Origin: CAXBCP01 sp963974055 | GTDB taxonomy: Bacteria; Pseudomonadota; Alphaproteobacteria; MPNO01; UBA830 | Direction: 5' to 3' | Assembly: GCA_963974055.1 (NCBI GenBank) | Contig: CAXBCP010000065.1 | Location: 1-11,088, forward strand | Length of the DNA stretch: 11,088 bases | Part shown: in pieces, positions 1-6,338 of the stretch | Layout of the letters: each line of letters begins with the position of its first letter | How positions within the stretch are numbered: position 1 is the first letter of the stretch | The notes under the pieces: model-generated | Told to the model about the DNA's origin: nothing | Seen by the model: the letters and a program-made list of their open reading frames with translations, nothing else | The model's database searches: none | Position numbers and translations under genes: made by a program

Positions 1-51
1 AGCGCTGGGTGGATGCGTCTCACCTGTTCGCCCGCCGGGCGGCCTGACGCG

Positions 52-876
52 CTAGCCGAACAGGCCGGCGCTGCCGGTTTCCGAGGCGAGCCGGGCAAGC
101 CGTTCGACCGAGCGGGAAGAGTTGACCCCGATAACGAACTTGCGCTGCGTGTGGCCGACGAAGAACTGTTCGACGATCCGGCGGAAAGACACGGTGTCGC
201 CGGATTCCGGCGGCGCGCGATGCCGGAATACGCCGTGGACGCGGATGTCGACATTGCCGAGATCGCGGATGACGTCGAAATGACGCTTCAGTGTCTCGAC
301 CTCGACCAGCACGGTCAGGCGCTGCGCCGGGTGATCGCGCAGCCATTCGAGGTCTTCCGGCGTCGGGTCCGACAGGCCGAGGGTTGCGCCCCGCGCGGCG
401 ATATATTCCGAAATTGCCGCGGTGTCCGGGCCGAGGACGGGCCGCGGCGGCGCATGGAAATAGAACACGCCGGGCGCGGTATGCTGCAGGTCGCGCCGGG
501 CGCGGTCGAAGGCGTCGATCATGCGTGCCGGCTGCCAGAACGCGTCGGCCATGCGGTCGGCGGTGCTGTGCTGCCAGAGCGCCGCGGCGAACGCGCCGGG
601 CGACGGCGCGCGCAGGATTTTTTTCGCCAGGCCCCGCGGATTGCGTTCGTTGAGCTGGCCGTACTTGGTATCGACGGTGAGGACGGCGCCGGTTTGCTGC
701 GCCAGCCGGTCGAGCGCGAAATGCGCATAGGCCGAGCCATAGGTCGGTGCGCTGTCGAACCGGGTGAACCCGGCGGCCACCAGGTCTGCGCCGAGGCGGA
801 TCGCGGCGCGCACCGTGATGCGCGACCCCCAGGCCGAGGTGCCGACGATGAACTGCGACCGGTCGAGATCAGGCAT
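52..876 (-). CDS. Aldo/keto reductase family protein
   Basis: A 274-residue protein of the aldo/keto reductase superfamily, cytosolic NAD(P)H-dependent oxidoreductases with a TIM-barrel fold. The catalytic tetrad is visible in order: Asp41 and Tyr46 in FDSAPTYG, Lys71 in DTKYG, and His141 in FYFHAPP. The C-terminal VIGVNSSRSVERL resembles the family's cofactor-binding end. The start at 876 was chosen because MPDLDRSQFIVGTSAWG begins just before the first barrel strand. Its ATG overlaps the stop of the upstream oxygenase by 8 bases (ATGCCTGA), a sign of translational coupling, so the two probably act in one pathway. An upstream in-frame extension exists but runs through the oxygenase coding sequence. 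The substrate cannot be told. Family is secure; function beyond that is unknown. Confidence 0.85.
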   Translation of the reverse strand: MPDLDRSQFIVGTSAWGSRITVRAAIRLGADLVAAGFTRFDSAPTYGSAYAHFALDRLAQQTGAVLTVDTKYGQLNERNPRGLAKKILRAPSPGAFAAALWQHSTADRMADAFWQPARMIDAFDRARRDLQHTAPGVFYFHAPPRPVLGPDTAAISEYIAARGATLGLSDPTPEDLEWLRDHPAQRLTVLVEVETLKRHFDVIRDLGNVDIRVHGVFRHRAPPESGDTVSFRRIVEQFFVGHTQRKFVIGVNSSRSVERLARLASETGSAGLFG

Positions 877-1720
877 AGCGTATCTGCAGGGCGAGGCGCG
901 GCGCGGTTTCCGCCGGCCGCGCCCGGTGGAAACACGACGTGTCTTCGATGAATCCGCTGCGCGGCGGCCCTTCGATGATTGCGACCTTGTCCGCGCCGTA
1001 ATAGTCCACAAGCCGGTCGTGATCGGGCTGGATCGACGACAGGTAGGTCCCGACCGGTTTTCTGAGATGCGACCCGCGGATCAGTTCGTGGCCGCCCGAC
1101 GATTTGTCGGTCGGGGTGAGATAGAAGAACGCGTAGGTGAAATTGTAGCCGAACACATCGTAATGATAGGTGACGGTCTGGTTCTGACGTTCGCGCCACG
1201 CGTAATCGGCATCGACCACCAGGCTCCATTCGAGCCGCATATTGATTTCGCGGATGCCGCCCATGTAGTCGCGGACGCGGCCCAGCAGGCCCGGGTTGCG
1301 GGCGATTCGGCTGCACAGCGCATCGAGTTCGGGCGATTTGATCGTCGCCAGGCAGACCGGCCTGTCGCTGGCGGCGTTGTGGGCATTGATCCGGTCGAGG
1401 CCGTGAATGGCCGGCTCGATCTGTCCCAGGGAATAGATATCGGCGGTCTCGGCCAGTTCCAGCAATTGCGACGCGGCATCTTCCGAAAGTTCGAGCCCCA
1501 GCAGGATCGCATCCTTCTCCAGGGTAAACCCGCCTGCGCCGTTTCCGTCCGCCGGCGGCAGGGAGACGAAATCGTTGTCGTCCGGGACGATCGACGGATG
1601 GTCGCGCGTTCCGCGGAGACGGCGGTTGAGCCGGCGGACCCAGCGGAAGCGGCCGGTTGCGAACATCAGCGCCGTGCGCGGTCCCATTTCGCGGGCGCGG
1701 CGTAGAATTCTCAGAAGCAT
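869..1720 (-). CDS. Phytanoyl-CoA dioxygenase-like 2OG-Fe(II) oxygenase
   Basis: A 283-residue protein with the iron-binding facial triad of 2-oxoglutarate/Fe(II) oxygenases: His186-x-Asp188 in TYHYDVFGYN and the distal His265 in CFHRARP. Arg275 in PRLALQIRY is placed to bind 2-oxoglutarate. The run FFYLTPTDKSSGGHELIRGSH is typical of the phytanoyl-CoA dioxygenase (PhyH) group, which hydroxylates small molecules or acyl chains. The N-terminal 40 residues are strongly basic. The reading frame stays open upstream to 1831, but that part looks non-coding, so ATG 1720 is preferred. Its ribosome-binding site is odd: the strong GGAGGAGAGG (1743-1752) is 22 bases away and better serves a 7-codon leader in another frame. 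The gene is coupled to the following aldo/keto reductase. Substrate unknown. Confidence 0.8.
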   Translation of the reverse strand: MLLRILRRAREMGPRTALMFATGRFRWVRRLNRRLRGTRDHPSIVPDDNDFVSLPPADGNGAGGFTLEKDAILLGLELSEDAASQLLELAETADIYSLGQIEPAIHGLDRINAHNAASDRPVCLATIKSPELDALCSRIARNPGLLGRVRDYMGGIREINMRLEWSLVVDADYAWRERQNQTVTYHYDVFGYNFTYAFFYLTPTDKSSGGHELIRGSHLRKPVGTYLSSIQPDHDRLVDYYGADKVAIIEGPPRSGFIEDTSCFHRARPAETAPRLALQIRYA

Positions 1721-1752
1721 TCGGACACGGGCATGTCGGGGGCCTCTCCTCC
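1711..1752 (-). promoter_or_regulatory. Strong Shine-Dalgarno plus 7-codon leader ORF overlapping oxygenase start
   Basis: On the minus strand GGAGGAGAGG (1752-1743) lies 8 bases before an ATG at 1734. That ATG opens a 7-codon frame (MPVSECF, stop TGA at 1713-1711). The frame overlaps the in-frame oxygenase ATG at 1720 by 10 bases. No usable start in the oxygenase frame sits at the right distance from this site. The simplest reading is a leader peptide that delivers ribosomes to the oxygenase start by re-initiation. A one-base sequencing or frameshift difference that would fuse the two is the alternative. Confidence 0.4.
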
Positions 1753-1796
1753 GCAGCGTCCTGCGCGATATCGCTGCGCCGTCCGGTATAGCGTAT

Positions 1797-2249
1797 TTAG
1801 CGCCGGTGAGGCCAGAGTGCGCCGCCGTCACGCCCGTCCGGCGGTTCGCCGGACCATGGACTCTCGGGGAGTGCGGGGGGTTCCGGGGCCTTCGCTTCCC
1901 TGCCGTGCGGTGCCGGCCTGCCCGCGGCGTCGACCTGCACGAAGACGATCCTGTCGACCGCTGTGACGGTCTCGCGGGTGCGCCGGTTGCGCACTTCGCA
2001 GCGCAGCGTGATCGACGTGCGTCCGAATGCGGCGGTTTCCATGCCGATCTCGATCACGTCGCCGAGGCGGCCGGTGGCGATGAAATTGATTTCCGACATG
2101 GACCGGGTGACGACCGAGTCGCTGTCGAGCTGGCAGGAGGCAAAGATAAAGGCTTCTTCGTCGATCCAGTCGAGAACCCGCCCGCCGAACAGGGTTCCGT
2201 TGGAATTGAGATCGCGTGCCGCGATCATCTTGCGCGTTCTGAACTGCAT
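1797..2249 (-). CDS. Hotdog-fold acyl-CoA thioesterase (YciA/BACH-like)
   Basis: A 150-residue protein matching the acyl-CoA thioesterase hotdog family, which hydrolyses acyl-CoA to free acid and CoA in the cytosol. The signature NSNGTLFGGRVLDWIDEEA spans residues 15-33, with Asp30/Glu31 at the position of the family's catalytic acid. Later strands include VVTRSMSEINFIATGRLGD and TSITLRCEVRNRRTRETVTAVDRIVFVQVD split across residues 47-107. The last 40 residues are Pro/Gly/Arg-rich and probably disordered. Start 2249 is chosen because AGGAG (2264-2260) lies 10 bases upstream; an earlier in-frame ATG at 2279 lacks this. The gene stands 76 bases upstream of the oxygenase on the same strand and could share its transcript. 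Substrate chain length is not predictable. Confidence 0.85.
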   Translation of the reverse strand: MQFRTRKMIAARDLNSNGTLFGGRVLDWIDEEAFIFASCQLDSDSVVTRSMSEINFIATGRLGDVIEIGMETAAFGRTSITLRCEVRNRRTRETVTAVDRIVFVQVDAAGRPAPHGREAKAPEPPALPESPWSGEPPDGRDGGALWPHRR

Positions 2250-2427
2250 GGCCGGCGAACTCCTGTAAACGCTCCGCAATGGCCTGCCCGGAGCACTGTT
2301 CTGCCGTTCCCTCCCGCATAATTTACCGGCCGCAAAATCTACCGGTCCGGTTTGCGCCGTACCGCAGCCACCCCCGGCCCGCCTTTGGGGCGGTGCCGGT
2401 CGGGCAGCATGCCGGTATTGCGCGCCG

Positions 2428-2673
2428 TCAGACGGTCGCGCCGGTTTCCGGATGGGCTTGTCCGCGGAGCGAGCGCCAGACGGAGGACGCTTTTTTCGAT
2501 ATCGCCGCGCTCGCCTTGCAATAGGCGCGGTGGATCACTTCGCTGCGCATGCGTTCGGCGCGGCGGATGTGGAGATCGACCTGGGCATTGGTGAGCCAGG
2601 ACGGATCGACCGTGTTTTCGGGGTGGCTGGATGTGCTCAGCCAGGCGTTTTCGGCATCGTTATAGGGCTGCAT
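2428..2673 (-). CDS. Small uncharacterised protein (81 aa)
   Basis: An 81-residue protein with no function I can name. It begins MQPYNDAENAW, and CGGAG sits 6 bases before ATG 2673, a good ribosome-binding site. The middle (about residues 33-62, including RRAERMRSEVIHRAYCKASAAI) reads as an amphipathic basic helix. This resembles the short conserved alphaproteobacterial proteins with a RxxRMRSE-type helix. The isolated position with its own upstream control region and a sensible composition make it likely real. It lies 178 bases upstream of the thioesterase gene on the same strand. The gap 2250-2427 holds no gene and no convincing terminator. Confidence 0.65.
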   Translation of the reverse strand: MQPYNDAENAWLSTSSHPENTVDPSWLTNAQVDLHIRRAERMRSEVIHRAYCKASAAISKKASSVWRSLRGQAHPETGATV

Positions 2674-2744
2674 GATAGACTCCGTTAAGCGTTTACAGAT
2701 GTCCCGTCCCTATCCGTGCCTGCCGTCTCTCGTTGCGTTTTTTG

Positions 2745-2815
2745 TTGCGTTGCACACAGTTTATATTGCGGTTCTTAAAGAATAGTCAAATGACATTTGT
2801 GCAACGCAATATAAT
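2745..2815. repeat. Nested inverted repeats in divergent intergenic region
   Basis: Two left arms compete for one right arm. TTGCGTTGCACA (2745-2756) is the exact reverse complement of TGTGCAACGCAA (2798-2809). TTATATTGCG (2761-2770) is the exact reverse complement of CGCAATATAA (2806-2815). A further GTTGCGTT copy lies at 2732-2739. The stretch is the most A+T-rich of the intergenic region between the small gene and the PEP-CTERM gene. It could be a multi-copy operator for one regulator or alternative RNA hairpins; no U-tract follows, so it is not an intrinsic terminator. Confidence 0.6.
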
Positions 2816-2920
2816 TTTTCCCGACGATTGCAGCGCAACATTTTGTTCCGTGCGGGCGGCGGTTGCGGGAATTATGTTGTCGGCGCGAAAACGGCGGTCC
2901 CGGAAGACCGCCGCGTGAAG

Positions 2921-2952
2921 ACGATATCGCGGGGAAATCGCGGGGATATCGT
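2921..2952. promoter_or_regulatory. Candidate enhancer (UAS) for the sigma-54 promoter
   Basis: ATCGCGGGGA occurs at 2926-2935 and again at 2937-2946, an 11-bp period that puts both copies on the same helical face. The pair is framed by ACGATATC (2921-2928) and GATATCGT (2945-2952), an exact inverted repeat. It lies about 125-155 bp upstream of the -24 element of the sigma-54 promoter, the usual range for enhancer-binding-protein sites. In exosortase bacteria the activator is often the PrsK/PrsR two-component system, but the actual binder here is inferred. Confidence 0.45.
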
Positions 2953-3074
2953 GAAGGTCCGGGCGCGCCGGCGTCGGGCAATTTGTCTGTGGGGGTGTCG
3001 GCCGGGTTTACACTTTGCCCGCGCCGCTGCGGCGCCACGACCGTATACCCTTGTTTTTGTTGGGTTAACGAATC

Positions 3075-3090
3075 TGGCACCGCGATTGCA
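3075..3090 (+). promoter_or_regulatory. Sigma-54 (RpoN) -24/-12 promoter
   Basis: TGGCACCGCGATTGCA matches the RpoN consensus TGGCAC-N5-TTGC(A/T) almost completely. The invariant GG (3076-3077) and GC (3088-3089) are separated by exactly 10 bases. Transcription would start near 3101, leaving a leader of about 57 bases before the PEP-CTERM start at 3158. RpoN control of PEP-CTERM genes fits published knowledge of exosortase systems. Confidence 0.85.
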
Positions 3091-3157
3091 TGCATTTCGG
3101 CGAGCGCCGTGCCGTCTGTAACGACGGCCGCGTATTCTACGGATGGGAAGACGGAAA

Positions 3158-4054
3158 ATGGGTATTCTGAAATCGGTCAATATCGGCATTGTCGCGGCGG
3201 TCGCCCTGACGGTCGCTTCTACCAGCGCGCAGGCGCTGTTTCTGCCGGTGATCGACGAGTTTTCGGTCCACCGGAACGGCGCCGCGATATTTACCGATTC
3301 GTTCAATGACGGCGTCCTGCCGCCGGGCGAAACCGTCTACAGCACTTCGGGGGATGCGGGATTCGTAAGCGAAACAGCCGGAACGCCGGCGGCGGGCAAG
3401 CTGGTCATGGACCCGTCTCTCGGCAGCGGCGTGCTTATTCCCGGTTCGAGTGCCGAACTGTTTACCGGCGCGACGCGGCGGACCAGCATCAATGGCGGCG
3501 CTGACGCGCTGAACCAGGCGTCGTCCTTTGAGGTGCGCGGTCTGTTCGACATGGCGAACGGGCCGGAATCGCTGGGCGATGCCGTGGGCATCCGCCTGTC
3601 CGACAGGGTCGGCGGCACGGGGCCGCTCGCGCAGGACGGCGACGACGTGATGCAACTCAGTATCCGTTACGGCTTCGGCGGCGGTATCATCGTTGCGCTG
3701 ACCCATCTCGACTTCGTCAGCGATACGATCACCATGCTCGATTTCGAAATGTTCGATTCGATCACGGGCCTGATCCCGACCCAGACGGAACTGGTGCTGT
3801 CCAAGGAGGCGACGCTGGACACGATCGAGGCCGGGTTCACCGTCTACGACCAGTTCGGCGACGTGATGCAGAGCACGACGCTGTTTGCCGGCACGTCGGA
3901 ACTGATCCCGATTTTCAACGGCGAGGATTTTACCCGGGCGCAGTTTTTCGCGACGACATCGGTCTTCGTGCCGGCCCCGGAACCCGGCATTGCGCTGATT
4001 TTCGGGCTCGGCCTTGCGGGTCTCGGCTATGCGCGCCGCAAGCGCGCCGCCTGA
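3158..4054 (+). CDS. PEP-CTERM sorting domain protein (exported, exosortase substrate)
   Basis: A 298-residue exported protein. It has an N-terminal signal peptide (MGILKSVNIGIVAAVALTVA, with AQA as likely cleavage site near residue 25) and a C-terminal PEP-CTERM tag. The tag reads PAPEPG, then a hydrophobic helix (IALIFGLGLAGLGYA), then a basic end RRKRAA. Exosortase recognises and cleaves such tags during export, usually in bacteria that make exopolysaccharide or biofilm. The mature middle is low in Cys and rich in Gly/Asp/Thr and matches no enzyme I recognise. The start 3158 was preferred over ATG 3143 because GGGAAG/CGGA precede it and the signal peptide then starts normally. A sigma-54 promoter lies upstream and a strong terminator downstream, so it is a one-gene unit. 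Confidence 0.88.
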   Translation: MGILKSVNIGIVAAVALTVASTSAQALFLPVIDEFSVHRNGAAIFTDSFNDGVLPPGETVYSTSGDAGFVSETAGTPAAGKLVMDPSLGSGVLIPGSSAELFTGATRRTSINGGADALNQASSFEVRGLFDMANGPESLGDAVGIRLSDRVGGTGPLAQDGDDVMQLSIRYGFGGGIIVALTHLDFVSDTITMLDFEMFDSITGLIPTQTELVLSKEATLDTIEAGFTVYDQFGDVMQSTTLFAGTSELIPIFNGEDFTRAQFFATTSVFVPAPEPGIALIFGLGLAGLGYARRKRAA

Positions 4055-4090
4055 TACGCGGTCCCGGCTCCGCCGGGGAAAGTTCGACCG

Positions 4091-4126
4091 AACGGCGGCC
4101 TCAAGGTGCGGGGCCGCCGTTTTTTT
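4091..4126 (+). terminator. Rho-independent terminator of the PEP-CTERM gene
   Basis: AACGGCGGCC (4091-4100) pairs perfectly with GGCCGCCGTT (4112-4121) around an 11-base loop, followed by a run of seven T (4120-4126). It starts 36 bases after the PEP-CTERM stop codon. Confidence 0.92.
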
Positions 4127-4181
4127 GCGTGAAATGCGGCTGTGAAATACGGGCGGTCCGGACGGGAGGCCCGTTGGGGCG

Positions 4182-4718
4182 TCAGTCCGGCACCGGCACG
4201 CGGTGGAGCTTCATCGCCATCGCGACCGCCGAGTAATATCCGAGGAGCGCCAGCACCTCGGCGAGCCCGTCGCGGCCGAGAAGCTCCGCCGCCCGGTCGT
4301 ATACCGCGTCCGACCCGCCGCCCGGCGCCATGGCGATCCGGCACAGATCGTAGACCGCCTTTTCCCGCGCATCCGGCAGGTCGGGCGTCTCGCCGGCCTT
4401 GATCGCGTCCATCGCCGCCTGCGGATAGCCGAGCTTCAGGCACGTTTTCACATGCGCCGCCTGGACGTAGGCGCCCTGCCAGTGCGTTGCGATGACGACG
4501 ATGGTCAGTTCGACCTCGCGCTCGGTGAGCGCGCCCTTCTTGTTGAGGAAGGTGCCGATGGTTTCCATCGCGGCGGCGAGTTCGGGCGAATGGATCCATA
4601 TCTTGTAGGGCGTGAGCAGCCGCCCGCGTCCCGCGACGAGATCGTCGAATACCTTTTTCTGGGCGGGGCTCAGTTCGTCCTCGGGGATCTCGAGGATACG
4701 GACGGGTTCGTCGGCCAT
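4182..4718 (-). CDS. Carboxymuconolactone decarboxylase (CMD/AhpD-like) family protein
   Basis: A 178-residue all-helical protein of the CMD/AhpD-like family. Features are the N-terminal LSPAQKKVFDDLVAGRGRLLTPYKIWIHSPELA, the LTEREVELTIVVIATHW helix (residues 65-80), and His89 in YVQAAHVK at the family's conserved His position. The CxxC redox pair of true AhpD peroxidase partners is absent; the stretch reads WQGAYVQAAHV. It therefore belongs to the non-thiol branch, whose members are mostly uncharacterised or act in aromatic and lactone catabolism. The start at 4718 has CGGAG about 11 bases upstream. It converges with the PEP-CTERM gene and is divergent from the inserted element; before that insertion it was divergent from mnmE. 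Family confident, substrate unknown. Confidence 0.85.
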   Translation of the reverse strand: MADEPVRILEIPEDELSPAQKKVFDDLVAGRGRLLTPYKIWIHSPELAAAMETIGTFLNKKGALTEREVELTIVVIATHWQGAYVQAAHVKTCLKLGYPQAAMDAIKAGETPDLPDAREKAVYDLCRIAMAPGGGSDAVYDRAAELLGRDGLAEVLALLGYYSAVAMAMKLHRVPVPD

Positions 4719-4827
4719 GATGTTTTCTCCGTGTTGCGGCCCGCGACGTTAGGCGGGCGGGGTGGGTGCGTCAATTGGCGGGGTGTCGATATTCCGGGGA
4801 CGGCCGCAGGCAGGCGGCCTGACCGCT

Positions 4828-4837
4828 GGGCTTTCGC
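4828..4837 (+). repeat. Left target-site duplication
   Basis: GGGCTTTCGC directly abuts the left terminal inverted repeat and is repeated in the same orientation at 6729-6738, directly abutting the right one. This is what staggered-cut transposition leaves behind. Confidence 0.8.
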
Positions 4838-4860
4838 GGCATTAGGTAGCAAACACACCT
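4838..4860 (+). repeat. Left terminal inverted repeat (23 bp)
   Basis: Exact reverse complement of 6706-6728. Outer end GGCATTAGG, inner end ACACACCT. It lies 31 bases before the first start codon of the cargo gene at 4892. Confidence 0.88.
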
Positions 4861-4891
4861 GTATTAGCGGCCCGACGGAGAGCGAGGCAAA

Positions 4892-5833
4892 ATGATTTTT
4901 ACAATAGTACGGAATTGGCTGTATAACGCTGTAAAATACACGCTGCGGTTGGGGGGAACACGGTTAATGCCAAGGCCCGTTAGCGATGACAGAATAATTG
5001 TTCGTTTTGATATTAACGAATCTATCGATTTAGATGAATTGTCGGATGGATTTTCCGCACTTTCACGTCAATACAAAAAGATGCTTGCGGAGAAGGGGCT
5101 TTCCGAAAAAGACGCCCCCGCGCGACTGCTAGTAACGCGACTTGAAAGCGGGAGTCTTGAAACTGAAATTGCAGCGTGGGGCGCGACGGCTTGGGCGGCT
5201 GTTCAGGCCGCTGATGCGACACTGATACTTGCTGACTTCACTTTTCGTATTCGAAACACGATTGGGTATTTTGCAGGAAAGAACCCGCGTCCAGAGAAAC
5301 TCGATGAAAACGATGTTTCTGATTTCGAGACGTTTATCAAACCAATCGCCGGGAGAAAAAATTCTAAATTGTCGTTACGGACAGCCACTTACCGTGAGCG
5401 AACCAACGACCGGGAAATTCATGCTAGTTATGAGTTTGACGAGCAGGACCTTGCCCATGCTTTCACCAATATGGCGAAAGAAACCGAGGACGATGGCGAA
5501 CCGGATCGCCCCGATTTCGATAGAAGTGAGAAGGTAGCGCTGTATTGGGCACAGACGAATTGGATAGAAGCAAAAACGCAGGGAAGAACGGGCGACCGGG
5601 GGATAATTGAGAGTATTTGGCCCAAACCACTACCGGTTTATTTCACATCGGAGAACTCTATTATAAAACATAAAATGACTAGCGGAGAATTTAACCCCTC
5701 GAAACACGCATACATAGTTGATGTATCAACAGAGTCGGTTCGGGGGCAGCCAATTGCTTATACGGTCATTGATCTTTATGACACGCTTCCACTTGAAAAC
5801 GATGACGACGGAAGCGGCGATCTCTTAGGTTAA
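4892..5833 (+). CDS. Uncharacterised cargo protein of the TIR element (313 aa)
   Basis: Not recognised. From ATG 4892 the protein is 313 residues. GAGG (4884-4887) is only 4 bases from that start, while a second in-frame ATG at 4967 (288 residues) follows a G-run about 12 bases upstream and begins MPRPVSDDRIIVRFDI, which looks like a natural N-terminus. The extra 25 residues are aromatic and basic (IVRNWLYNAVKYTLRL) and could be an amphipathic helix. The body shows an acidic helix (SIDLDELSDGFSALSRQYKK), a strand-rich part with LLVTRLESGSLETEI, and an Ala-rich hydrophobic helix (AAWGATAWAAVQAADATLIL). A charged C-terminal half ends in an acidic tail (ENDDDGSGD). No nuclease, ATPase or transposase motif is visible. 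Codon use is much more A+T-rich than in neighbouring genes, indicating transfer. The stop is TAA and the frame stays open 29 further codons to TAA 5921. Confidence 0.8.
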   Translation: MIFTIVRNWLYNAVKYTLRLGGTRLMPRPVSDDRIIVRFDINESIDLDELSDGFSALSRQYKKMLAEKGLSEKDAPARLLVTRLESGSLETEIAAWGATAWAAVQAADATLILADFTFRIRNTIGYFAGKNPRPEKLDENDVSDFETFIKPIAGRKNSKLSLRTATYRERTNDREIHASYEFDEQDLAHAFTNMAKETEDDGEPDRPDFDRSEKVALYWAQTNWIEAKTQGRTGDRGIIESIWPKPLPVYFTSENSIIKHKMTSGEFNPSKHAYIVDVSTESVRGQPIAYTVIDLYDTLPLENDDDGSGDLLG

Positions 5834-5924
5834 ATCTCGGCACTACGGCATCACCGCGCCAAGGGCACGCTCCGGTTTATAGATAGGCCGGACAACTTCC
5901 TGCTGTGGGCAATTGAGCGTTAAT

Positions 5925-6149
5925 TCAGGTTTCCTCTGCCCCGTCGTCTCCTCCGTTAATTGGCCCTGGCACGCCAAGGTCCGCCGACGATGGTTCTGTG
6001 TGGCGGTGCGTTCTTCGAACGTGTTCCAGTTGGCTCATCATTAAATGTTTTGCTGCTGCGCTAGGAGTTTTGACGAATAGAACCTCCCGCGCCATCCAGT
6101 CCAGGTAGGCTTCTGCCTGATCGGACACGGAGAATTTAATTTCTGCCAC
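5925..6149 (-). CDS. Small ribbon-helix-helix-like protein
   Basis: A 74-residue protein starting with GTG at 6149. Its pattern fits a ribbon-helix-helix DNA-binding fold: a short strand (EIKFSVS), a first helix (DQAEAYLDWMAREV), a turn (LFVKTP) and a second helix (SAAAKHLMMSQLEHVRR). A polar, probably disordered tail follows. The family assignment comes from this pattern only. Proteins of this fold often repress their own promoter or act as antitoxins, and an imperfect dyad lies just upstream (6173-6198). No toxin partner is visible. The ribosome-binding site is weak (GGA about 11 bases upstream). A competing overlapping frame (6041-6250) looks less protein-like. The gene points away from the neighbouring tRNA operon terminator, within the TIR element. 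Confidence 0.55.
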   Translation of the reverse strand: MAEIKFSVSDQAEAYLDWMAREVLFVKTPSAAAKHLMMSQLEHVRRTHRHTEPSSADLGVPGPINGGDDGAEET

Positions 6150-6172
6150 CGGGACAATCCATAAATAATTTT

Positions 6173-6198
6173 GGGCAATAATTGGTATGAATTTGCCC
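6173..6198. promoter_or_regulatory. Imperfect dyad upstream of the RHH-like gene
   Basis: GGGCAATAATT (6173-6183) and AATTTGCCC (6190-6198) form an inverted repeat with a two-base offset, 24 bases upstream of the GTG start at 6149. The position suits an autoregulatory operator. No protein binding is shown by sequence alone. Confidence 0.35.
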
Positions 6199-6301
6199 TA
6201 ATTTTTCTTGCGCGTCGAATCAGCATGTGCGATGATTCTTTATCGATCAACGATCCCGACTTGACTCACTAAGCTACCAACGGAATTTTAAGGGGTTGCT
6301 G

Positions 6302-6333
6302 AGAGAAAGAAGGGGCGATCCGAAGATCGCCCC
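6302..6333 (-). terminator. Rho-independent terminator of the tRNA operon
   Basis: Read on the minus strand, GGGGCGATC and GATCGCCCC (6333-6325 and 6320-6312) pair perfectly around a stable TTCG tetraloop, followed by TTCTTTCTCT. It begins 5 bases after the encoded CCA of the last tRNA, so it fixes the transcription direction and end of the tRNA pair. Confidence 0.88.
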
Positions 6334-6338
6334 ATCAA

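Noticed and set aside
2263..2698. 10-bp inverted repeat CTGTAAACGC / GCGTTTACAG flanking the small gene
   Set aside because: A 10-bp match within about 430 bases has a chance probability near one in ten, and the copies lie in different orientations relative to the two genes, so no consistent role is seen.
2892..2919. Hairpin CGGCGGTC/GACCGCCG with TTTT on the minus strand, like a terminator
   Set aside because: No minus-strand gene ends here and the T-run is only four bases; likely an incidental palindrome in GC-rich DNA.
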